The position numbers and the translations under genes are program-made. This document shows positions 48,805 to 57,041 of a stretch of 64,000 bases of DNA, piece by piece (within the stretch, counting starts at the first letter, position 1; every line of letters starts with the position of its first letter). Location: NCBI GenBank assembly GCA_024275515.1, contig JAJRYZ010000255.1:1-64000 (forward strand). The letters are read 5' to 3'. The notes beneath the pieces were generated by a model. The model was not told where the DNA came from. It did not search any database and saw only the letters and a list, made by a program, of their open reading frames with translations. This stretch comes from Spirochaetota bacterium (GTDB lineage Bacteria > Spirochaetota > Spirochaetia > ARS1246).

Positions 48805-49111
48805 CAATAATAAGTACCCGCTTCTCTCGTGTCAATGCTTTTCTGCGCTTATCCCAGCTTCAGGTGCTTCACGGGAAATCTGATACCGGCCTGGGCAAGC
48901 CTGTGTGCCTGCGGACTGCCTCTCCGAAACGCAACCGAACCGGTGGCGATCCCCGCCAAGCCTGAAGTAATATAGTACAAGTCGGCAATGCCGCGACGGT
49001 GGTGGACCCGGATGCGGATCGCGAGTTTCCCTGCATGAACGCTCGAATAGGCCGGTCCGGCGGACATCCCTTTCGGCCGATCCCGATCCGGTGTCCCGCG
49101 GAGGCAAAGAG

Positions 49112-51574
49112 ATGACCGAACGCGAACGTCCGCAGTCCGAAACAGAAAGAGACAATCGGGAATGGATCGAGTCGGTCGAGCCGCTCGATCTGACCAACAG
49201 GAGAGGAAACGATCTATCCGCGGACTACTGCCGGATCCTATCCCGATGGGTTGGCTTTGCAGACACGACCTTTGAAACGTGGCCCGAACGACCCGGATGC
49301 GGCCATTTCTTCGGCGGCTCCTATTGGTACGGTAACGATACGGCCAATCCGGTCCTCGTCTACGCCGTGATGTCTCGCGCCCCGGAGTACGACGAAACGC
49401 TCTCCGGCCTGACGCGAGCGGCGCTCGGCGAGAGGGCCGTCGCGGCCATTCGCTTCCTCTGCTATACCCACGACAGTGGCCCCGAGGACTGCGTCCGGCC
49501 GAAGGGGCCGAACCCTCACGCGAGCGGCCGAAAATGGGGCGGAAAAGGCGACACGTTCTTTCGCGCGATCGTACACGCAGTTCCGATTTGCGCTCTTGGT
49601 GTGGGTTCGTGGATCATCTGGGATGAGTTGGACTCGGAACTGAAGGCACGCATTGCAACTATCGTTACCGACTTTGCCGATCGCTGGAGCCGAGAAGATC
49701 CGCGAAACGGCGCCTACTACGACACCCAATCTGAAGAGAACGCGTGTACCGGAATGGGAATCGCGTTTGGCGCGAACATGTTTCCCGAACATCCTCACGC
49801 GCCGGCATGGGAAGAGGCGGCAAAGAAGTGGATCGTGAATTGCTGCACCGTGCCGGAAGACCGGTACGGCGATCTCATGCTCGACGGAAAGCGAGTGCGG
49901 GACTGGGTAACCACGACCACCACTCACCCGGACTTCACCGTCGAGAACCACGGCATCGTCCACCCGAATTATATGGGTTCCAAGATCGGCCTTGCCGGAA
50001 TCTACGCGCTGTGGCACCTGCTCTCCGGAAAGAACACCCCTGCAGTCGCCTGGTACCACGCGCCGGAAATCTACCGGGTTCTCAAACAGATGCACGATGT
50101 CGACGGCCAGTGCAACTTCGTCCAGAGTCAGGACTGGTGGTACATCCGGTACACCGACGCTGCCGTGCTTCACTGTTTCATGAACGTTCTCGGTAATGAC
50201 CCGGAGGCGGCGCTTCAGGAACGTATCGCCCTCGACTATGCGGTCAAGCTACAGAACAGCAACGAGTCCGGCTGCCTTTTCATCGAAAACGGGTCGGCGT
50301 TCAGGATTACCGAGTATCAAACCGCATGGAGCTTCGAGCCCCAGACTGCCGGACGGCTGGCTCTGGGCTACCTGCTCCATCTTTTCGGTGGAATCGGAGT
50401 CGAGCCCTGCACACCACAACAGTTCGCCAAGAATAACGGCGGGACATTCGTTTTCCCCCACGGAGGTTTTATCATCCATAGCGAACCGGGCAGTTTCGCC
50501 TCCACGTCGTGGCGAAACACCATTATGCATCTGACGATGCCCCGGGAGGGGAAGTGGGCGGTCTCACCATACCCCAAGAGCTACGTCGGAGAGTTCGTCA
50601 CCGCCGATTCGGCGAACGATCGACCTGCTCTGCTTGCTCATCGATATGAGCTTCGGGAAGCCGGGTATTCCAGCACCGCTCACTACGTACGAGCCGGCGG
50701 CGCGATCGACCAGTTCACGGCGTTCACCTCGCTGCCGGGGGGTGTCACCGTCTACTCGGAGATCTCCGTGGCCACAACGAACGTCGATCTCGATGAGATT
50801 CGTGGATGCCCGGTCGGCATCAGAAACGAGTCGTACGGCGAATTGGGATCCTTGGCGAAAGGCTTTCGACATATCTACAGCGCAGGCGGCGTGCTGGAGG
50901 CGAGGGGCTACACGGGAGGGGATAGTGACGAGTGGTTCCATTTCCCCGGACTCGACTGGATCAACATCGACGATACCATGGGCTACCTTCTATCGGGCAG
51001 CCTCGGAGTTTCCTACCGGAACCGCCACCTCTACCCCAAATGGAAAGGGATTGAGGACGTGCTCTATCTCAACTATTCGCGGGACCGCCGCCGGCTCGTC
51101 GCGGGAGCGCCGATAACGAGCCTGCTGGCTTGCACATTCGCAAACCAGCATCATGACACCACGAGAGCTCTCTCGGAACGAGTACCAACACCGGTCTCTT
51201 CGCGGGAGTCGACCGCAATAACAGTCGAGGATTTTCTCGTTGTGTCGAATTTCGCTTGCCATGAACGCAACGTCGAGGTCGAAATCGACATACGCGGATT
51301 GGACACCTTTCCGATCTTTCCGGGAAGCGGGCGAATCACCGCCGGTCGGTACCGTCTCGACGTCCCGGTCGGCGGTTTGTGTACCGAGGTTCTCCGCGCG
51401 GCCGCCTTCGTCGGCGGTGTGGATGCGGAGGATCTGACGATCGACGTGCCTTGCCGCAGCCGACTGCTTATTGAAAACAGAAGGCGCGCGGAGACGACGA
51501 TCATGGTGACGGTCGATCGGCGGAGGCGATCGATCCGTCTCGCTTCCGCCGCCGTCACACCCGTCGATCTTTAG
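49112..51574 (+). CDS. Uncharacterised approx. 820-aa protein, heparinase/polysaccharide lyase-like (alpha-toroid + beta domain)
   Basis: Trp/Tyr-rich helical N-terminus (YWYGNDTANPVLVYAV, TVENHGIVHPNYMGSKIGLAG), beta-rich C-terminus. ATG at 49112 after GCGGAGGC; listed ORF starts at an upstream GTG (49091). Confidence 0.55.
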   Translation: MTERERPQSETERDNREWIESVEPLDLTNRRGNDLSADYCRILSRWVGFADTTFETWPERPGCGHFFGGSYWYGNDTANPVLVYAVMSRAPEYDETLSGLTRAALGERAVAAIRFLCYTHDSGPEDCVRPKGPNPHASGRKWGGKGDTFFRAIVHAVPICALGVGSWIIWDELDSELKARIATIVTDFADRWSREDPRNGAYYDTQSEENACTGMGIAFGANMFPEHPHAPAWEEAAKKWIVNCCTVPEDRYGDLMLDGKRVRDWVTTTTTHPDFTVENHGIVHPNYMGSKIGLAGIYALWHLLSGKNTPAVAWYHAPEIYRVLKQMHDVDGQCNFVQSQDWWYIRYTDAAVLHCFMNVLGNDPEAALQERIALDYAVKLQNSNESGCLFIENGSAFRITEYQTAWSFEPQTAGRLALGYLLHLFGGIGVEPCTPQQFAKNNGGTFVFPHGGFIIHSEPGSFASTSWRNTIMHLTMPREGKWAVSPYPKSYVGEFVTADSANDRPALLAHRYELREAGYSSTAHYVRAGGAIDQFTAFTSLPGGVTVYSEISVATTNVDLDEIRGCPVGIRNESYGELGSLAKGFRHIYSAGGVLEARGYTGGDSDEWFHFPGLDWINIDDTMGYLLSGSLGVSYRNRHLYPKWKGIEDVLYLNYSRDRRRLVAGAPITSLLACTFANQHHDTTRALSERVPTPVSSRESTAITVEDFLVVSNFACHERNVEVEIDIRGLDTFPIFPGSGRITAGRYRLDVPVGGLCTEVLRAAAFVGGVDAEDLTIDVPCRSRLLIENRRRAETTIMVTVDRRRRSIRLASAAVTPVDL

Positions 51575-51906
51575 CGCATCATGACCGGCGTGAACGAATC
51601 AGTGAGAACCGACAAAAGATCACTTCGATCGGCGGGGCAACTGCTTGTACCGGACGGCTCAGACCGGATTCAGCTCACGACGGGAATTGTCGCATTCCGG
51701 CCACAGCTGAATGGCGTTTGAACCGGTCACGAGATCTCCGACGTCGATCCTCACCAGTGGGAAGGTGTAGGAACAACAATGTCGACGGGCCACGCCGGAG
51801 TCCGCCCATCCATGAGTGCAACCGGTCCAGGCTACGGTCGGTGACCGGAGGACGCCGCGTTTGCATCCGACATCGTTTCTCAAGAGCAATTTGCCCGGGT
51901 CGCGCG

Positions 51907-51939
51907 CAATTATTACAATTGGGTGTAGTTACGAATTGT
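51907..51939. promoter_or_regulatory. Fur-superfamily-like operator candidate(s)
   Basis: CAATTATTACAATTG at 51907-51921 (7-1-7 dyad, 6 of 7 pairs) and ACAATT-N13-AATTGT at 51915-51939, 17 nt or more before the fur-like ATG at 51957. Confidence 0.55.
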
Positions 51940-51956
51940 CGCAAGAAGGGGGAGCG

Positions 51957-52421
51957 ATGAGTCACGACTTACCGGCCATTGCAGTTCGATTGCGTCGGGC
52001 AGGCTACAGGATGACGCCGCAGCGACAACTTATTCTCGACGCGGTCTGTGATTTGGGCGGGCATGTGGCGCCGGAACAGGTGTACGAACACGTACAAAAC
52101 ACTGCGCCCACGCTCAACCGGGCGACGGTCTATCGTGCGCTCAGTTTCCTCACCGAGCAGCGTATTATCACCGCCACGCAACGGTCGCCCGGTCGTCTCT
52201 GCTACGAAATCCCCAGCCGGGAACCGCATCACCACCTGGTCTGTCGTCGGTGCGGCAAATCCATCGTACTGCCAAACACCACGCTCAAAAAACTCGTTGA
52301 GGCGGTGGAAACCCGACACGGCTTCCGTATCGATATGGACCACATCTCATTTTTCGGTCATTGCTCTCGTTGCCGCCGGAATGAGAAACGAGAAACCGAG
52401 TCAGGTCCGCCGGCGAGGTAG
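51957..52421 (+). CDS. Fur-family metalloregulator
   Basis: RMTPQRQLILDAVCDLGGHVAPEQVYEHVQ, LNRATVYRALSFLTEQRII, HHHLVCRRCGK, HCSRCRRN. Start supported by GAAGGGGGAGCG. Confidence 0.95.
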   Translation: MSHDLPAIAVRLRRAGYRMTPQRQLILDAVCDLGGHVAPEQVYEHVQNTAPTLNRATVYRALSFLTEQRIITATQRSPGRLCYEIPSREPHHHLVCRRCGKSIVLPNTTLKKLVEAVETRHGFRIDMDHISFFGHCSRCRRNEKRETESGPPAR

Positions 52422-52462
52422 AAGATAGGTCGGCGACAACAAGCATCTCTTGGGAGGTTTCT

Positions 52463-53290
52463 ATGTTCGACGGCGCTCCCGCACTCATTTTGCTCGGTCT
52501 TGCGCTTGGATTACGCCACGGGATCGACTGGGACCACATTGCAGCCATTACCGATATTACCGGCTCGGTCGTTTCAACTGAGGAAGCGGCAGGGCCGGCG
52601 ACGGTTGCCCGGTCGGGCACGCTGACGATGAATGCGAACGCGGCCGCCGCCAAGCGACGCGAGGTGAAGCACGGCTTCTTCCTGGGTACGCTTTATGCGC
52701 TGGGCCACGCGACGGTGGTCGCTTCCTTGGGTCTGTTGGCGATATGGGCCGGCGCCATCCTGCCGGGTTGGATCGACCCGATCATGAAGCGGATTGTGGG
52801 CGTAACGTTGTTGGCCCTGGGGGTCTGGATTTTTTACTCGCTCTGGCGCTACGGGCGTTCCTTTCGTCTCCGCAGTCGGTGGATGATCGTGTTTGCCCTG
52901 ATCGCCGGGGGCTGGAATCGGCTAAAGAGCCGGATAACCAGGCGGGTACCGACCCATGATCACGCCAAGGCAATCGTCCGGTACGGCGGCAAGGCCGCCT
53001 TTGGCATCGGGATGATTCATGGTGTCGGCGCGGAGACAGGCTCGCAGGCACTGCTGCTTGCCGGCGCGGCGGGGGCGACGACTCCGCTGAGCGGTTCGTT
53101 GATGCTACTTTCCTTTGTGGCGGGGTTGGTCATATCCAATTCGTTGATTACGCTCTTTTCGTTGATCGGGCTTGTTTCCTCAACTACCAAGCGAAATGTG
53201 TACGTGGTGGTCGGCGTCTTCGTCGGTCTTTTCAGCCTGATCGTCGGCGCCAGTTTTGTTTTCGGGCAGGGAGTGCGATTCCCGGAATAG
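52463..53290 (+). CDS. Nickel/cobalt transporter, NiCoT/NicO-like
   Basis: GLRHGIDWDHIAAITD (H-x4-DH signature), LYALGHATVV, multiple TMs. RBS GGGAGG. Confidence 0.88.
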   Translation: MFDGAPALILLGLALGLRHGIDWDHIAAITDITGSVVSTEEAAGPATVARSGTLTMNANAAAAKRREVKHGFFLGTLYALGHATVVASLGLLAIWAGAILPGWIDPIMKRIVGVTLLALGVWIFYSLWRYGRSFRLRSRWMIVFALIAGGWNRLKSRITRRVPTHDHAKAIVRYGGKAAFGIGMIHGVGAETGSQALLLAGAAGATTPLSGSLMLLSFVAGLVISNSLITLFSLIGLVSSTTKRNVYVVVGVFVGLFSLIVGASFVFGQGVRFPE

Positions 53291-53562
53291 ACTTCCTCCG
53301 ATTTTGCCGACGGACGAGACGAGTCTGAGCGACGCTTTCGGCGGCGAAGGAGTATTGAAACGTCACCTCGAATTGCCGCCCACAGCAATCGAAACCCCGC
53401 CATTTTCGTGACGATTCGGCGGTTCCTCCGACTAAACGTCAGAAAATGGTGCAGCGCCCGATGTTCCCAGTGTCACATTTCGAATTACTGACCCCGGATC
53501 ACGAGTGTAAACGACGACACGGAACGAGTATTTCCTGTTCATTTTGCCCGTCGGCCGACAAG

Positions 53563-54576
53563 CTATCCCATGCTTAAGTGTGTAACCGGCGGGCTGAATC
53601 CCACATAGATGATAAGAAACATCATCACCGCGGCCACGGAAATGTATCCCCAAACGATCACTTTCCGAGTCGTTGAATTCATCGATTGACTTCTGTCAAC
53701 ATAGGGAATCACCAGCAAACCTACCAGCATGATGAGCGGAGCGGTAAGGAGGGCGTAGAGGCCGATCCAATCCTCTAAGGCGTAGAGCACGAGGAACAAC
53801 CAGGGCGGCTTGGTCAATTCTACACCTGTGTACGGCCCCGGAAACAGAACCGACGGGAACTGAGCCGCCAGGAAGGCGACGGCGCCATAAATGATCATAC
53901 TGAACCAGAGCACCTTCTTCATGTGCGCGAAAAAGGTAGAGGTGCGCGACGAACTGCTCCCCGGTAGTGGTGAGAGGCCGTTCAGCTTCATAAGGGCAAG
54001 GTGCGGAAGAAGAAGTACCCCGAGCAGTACCGGCAGCACCAAAACATGAGTCGCGAGTATGCGCATTACCGCAAGGATGCCCTCCAGAAAAGAGGCCGTT
54101 AGCGCTCCTATCACGGGGATTACTTTGGTTGTCTCGACGACGTGTTCGTAGGCTTCGAAGCCTTCCTGGTCCCACTTGAGCACGGTGCCGGTAAAAAAGA
54201 ACCCAACGGTAACAAAGAGGAGGACGACTCCAAAGATCCAGTTGAGTTTCCGGCTTCCCCGATAGGAACCGGTAAAGATCACGCGGCTCAAATGCAGGAT
54301 CACGAGAAACGTGACCGCCTCGGCCGTCCATCTATGAAATGAGCGAACCCACAGGCCGAGCGGGGCGGAACTCAGTTTGAGAACGCTGCTTCTGGCATCG
54401 TCAACTGACGGGACGTAAAAGAAGACCATGATAATGCCGGTCAGAATGAGCAACGCGAACCCTACGACTACTATTCCGCCGATGGTGTAGCCGAAACGCC
54501 CCGCGTGTTCCGGTACCGAGTAGTTTAGATCGCTCAACTTCCACGATTTCTCTTCGGATAGACTCCCGGAGCTCAT
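53563..54576 (-). CDS. Cytochrome b (b6/bc1-type) membrane subunit
   Basis: HRWTAEAVTFLVILH (H-x13-H) and HVLVLPVLLGVLLLPH (H-x14-H) heme ligands; C-terminal KPPWLFLVLYALEDW (subunit IV-like). Confidence 0.88.
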   Translation of the reverse strand: MSSGSLSEEKSWKLSDLNYSVPEHAGRFGYTIGGIVVVGFALLILTGIIMVFFYVPSVDDARSSVLKLSSAPLGLWVRSFHRWTAEAVTFLVILHLSRVIFTGSYRGSRKLNWIFGVVLLFVTVGFFFTGTVLKWDQEGFEAYEHVVETTKVIPVIGALTASFLEGILAVMRILATHVLVLPVLLGVLLLPHLALMKLNGLSPLPGSSSSRTSTFFAHMKKVLWFSMIIYGAVAFLAAQFPSVLFPGPYTGVELTKPPWLFLVLYALEDWIGLYALLTAPLIMLVGLLVIPYVDRSQSMNSTTRKVIVWGYISVAAVMMFLIIYVGFSPPVTHLSMG

Positions 54577-54896
54577 TCAATGTCTCCTTGCCTTTTCCTC
54601 CCGAGGTACACTAGAGCGATACCCGCGATCGCGACGGCCAAAGCAAGAGTCTTGATGATGACAAAAACGGCGGAGCGGGCGACTTCGTCTCGAATGGTCT
54701 GGAAATCTTTCTCCATGGCGGCCTCGGCCTGCTCGTCATGACCGGATTCGGAGTGATCACCGGCTATGGTCTCGCTCGTCACCTTACGAGGTTCTTCGTT
54801 ATCCTCACCTTCATGGGCGTACCCATTGAGGGTGATCACCGTCAACAATCCCACCGCTAGAAGAAAAAAAACGACGCGTTTCATGAACCACCTCAC
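54573..54896 (-). CDS. Small exported/membrane protein with acidic, His-containing linker and C-terminal TM
   Basis: 107 aa; signal peptide VVFFLLAVGLLTVITLNGYA, HEGEDNEE...HSESGHDEQAE, C-terminal TM; ATGA overlap with the cytochrome b gene. Confidence 0.7.
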   Translation of the reverse strand: MRWFMKRVVFFLLAVGLLTVITLNGYAHEGEDNEEPRKVTSETIAGDHSESGHDEQAEAAMEKDFQTIRDEVARSAVFVIIKTLALAVAIAGIALVYLGRKRQGDIE

Positions 54897-55216
54897 TTCT
54901 CGTTAGTGAAAGCCGGCATCCGGGCGCTTCACGACATGACCGAGTCTGTCAGAGAGGCGTCCTTCCTACAGCAGCGATATTCCCTTATGTTAAACTTGTC
55001 TTTCGTCCGCACCGAATGTCAAGTTTTTTCACGGCTCGTGCCGCCCTCTTCCGGCCAACGGCGCCGGCGGCGAATCTGTTCGGCTCGAAAGAGGTTCATA
55101 CGGCGCTTCATGAGAGAAGAACGTGTTTTCCCGCTATTGCGGCAATTGTCGTCTTCTCCGACGCTTTTGCTTCCATTGTTGATAAAACTGGTTACATTCA
55201 CATCGGGGAGACAACA

Positions 55217-55594
55217 ATGAGTGATTATGATCATGAAAAGGAGCTGCTGGAAGAGCTCGAGAACTTCAAAAGAGACAAAGAGAGGATAAAAAAAGTCATT
55301 GGCTCAATTGGCGGAAGGAACTTCGCCAAGAAAGACAAGTTTCTGAACTATCTTTTCCTTGCCTTGATTCTGACATTCTTCACGCTTGAAATCACGACGA
55401 AGTTTTTGCCCACTTACATAAGCTTGGAATTTGCCGTCCTGCTAATATCGATTAAGATCATTTGGCTCATCAACAACATAACCAAGATGGATCATTTCCA
55501 GTTTTGGATACTGAACTCAATCGAGTTTAGAATTAACAACTTGGCGAACAAATTGACGGCAATCGAGAAAAGTCTGAACGAAAAAAAAACCTGA
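55217..55594 (+). CDS. Small two-TM membrane protein of unknown function
   Basis: MSDYDHEKELLEELENFKRDKERI... then two hydrophobic stretches; RBS CGGGGAG precedes ATG 55217. Lower GC than surroundings. Confidence 0.7.
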   Translation: MSDYDHEKELLEELENFKRDKERIKKVIGSIGGRNFAKKDKFLNYLFLALILTFFTLEITTKFLPTYISLEFAVLLISIKIIWLINNITKMDHFQFWILNSIEFRINNLANKLTAIEKSLNEKKT

Positions 55595-55807
55595 ACCCAA
55601 AGCTCCGCGTCTCGGCATGTTCGTGGCATCTATGGCGCCGCACGCCCGACGTCCGTGAACTCCGCTTCGGCCGGTGCGTTCGGTTGGTCGGGAGCATTTC
55701 TCGTTCCCAAGCTTGGCGATTACGGATCTCTTGGTTCATATGTGCACTGAAACAAGGCATTTCGGGAAAGGGCGTGCTATATATGCCTCCGTCCAGTGCA
55801 CGTATCA

Positions 55808-56893
55808 TTATTTTGACAGAAGCTCATACAGTCTGTCGTTCAGATACACCGTTTCCCGGCCGATTTTTTCCTTTCTCACGATGTTGATTCTCGCAAGCTC
55901 GTTCAGGTAGTCGCTCGCGATATTCCGGGAGGCGATTCCGGCGTCGACGAGAAAAGCGATTTTACAGTAGGGTCGCCGGAAAAGCAGCTCGATTAGCTCT
56001 TTTGAATAAACACGGCTCGGAAGTTCCCTGCGGGCCCTCTCTTCCGTCTCCTGCATCAAATCCCTGACGAGGAGAAACCGTTCGCGGGCGAACGCGGCGG
56101 TCTCTTCGACGGCCGCAAGCATGAAAAGGATCCACGGCTTCCATCTGTTTTTCCCGGCGACCCGTCTCAAGAGCCGATAATAATCGTCTTTGCGTTTGAC
56201 GATTGCTTTGCTGAGACACAACGCCGGAACGTTCAAAAGGCCGGAGTGGATCAGGAACAAGATGGTGATAATCCGACCCGCCCGCCCGTTGCCGTCCGGA
56301 AACGGATGGATAGCTTCAAACTGGTATTGAATCAATGCCGTCTTGATCAGCGGATCCAGCCCGTCCTCGGCATGAATGAATTCCTCAAGATTCTTGAGCT
56401 TGTCCCGAATGATTTTCCCGCCTTCCGGTGGCGTATAGACGGCTTTCTCGCCGGAACCGTTTTTGATTATCGCACCGGGCGTCGTGCGGATACCGGTTTT
56501 GTTATTCATAATCGTCCGAACGATCGCGATGAAAAGGTCGATCGAAAGAACCGGATGTTTTCCGAGCGTACTATAACCTTCCCAAAGGGCGGCGCGGTAA
56601 CGAAGCACTTCCTCGGTGGCCGGCGCCACCCGACCGGCATTCGCGCCGAGCGTCATGAACAGAGCACCATTGGTCGCGAATACACCGTCGATTTCCGAGC
56701 CGGCTTTCGCTTCCTGGAGCATAAGCGCGTTCACCAACAGAGCCTGATTGGGCGACGTTTCCGCCATTCCCTTTAGTTCGGCAAGCGCACGACTCGCGGC
56801 GACGGCCTGTCTGAGCACGGGCTTTGACTCTACGTCCGCGCCCGGCGGCAGCGACGGCAGGTTATTGAAAGGTCTGTTTCGGTCGAACTTCAT
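55808..56893 (-). CDS. Fic-family protein (putative AMP-transferase)
   Basis: HPFPDGNGRAGR Fic motif; N-terminal EAKAGSEIDG resembles the class II inhibitory motif. Confidence 0.95.
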   Translation of the reverse strand: MKFDRNRPFNNLPSLPPGADVESKPVLRQAVAASRALAELKGMAETSPNQALLVNALMLQEAKAGSEIDGVFATNGALFMTLGANAGRVAPATEEVLRYRAALWEGYSTLGKHPVLSIDLFIAIVRTIMNNKTGIRTTPGAIIKNGSGEKAVYTPPEGGKIIRDKLKNLEEFIHAEDGLDPLIKTALIQYQFEAIHPFPDGNGRAGRIITILFLIHSGLLNVPALCLSKAIVKRKDDYYRLLRRVAGKNRWKPWILFMLAAVEETAAFARERFLLVRDLMQETEERARRELPSRVYSKELIELLFRRPYCKIAFLVDAGIASRNIASDYLNELARINIVRKEKIGRETVYLNDRLYELLSK

Positions 56894-57041
56894 CTTACCT
56901 CGCCACTGTGAAGAATCTCCCCGCATTGTGCACTAATGTGCGCCGCGCTCCAATGTATGATATAAGCGATCTCGTTCTCGTCTTTCGACCGAACAGATGG
57001 TGTACAATGCGCGTCGGACGATGCCTGCGCGAAGGAGCGTT

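Noticed and set aside
53291-53562. Possible insertion-sequence end near 53470-53520 (GTCAGTAATTCGAAATGTGACACTGGG on the - strand)
   Set aside because: Vague resemblance to IS21-type termini, but no transposase, no matching second end and no target duplication seen.
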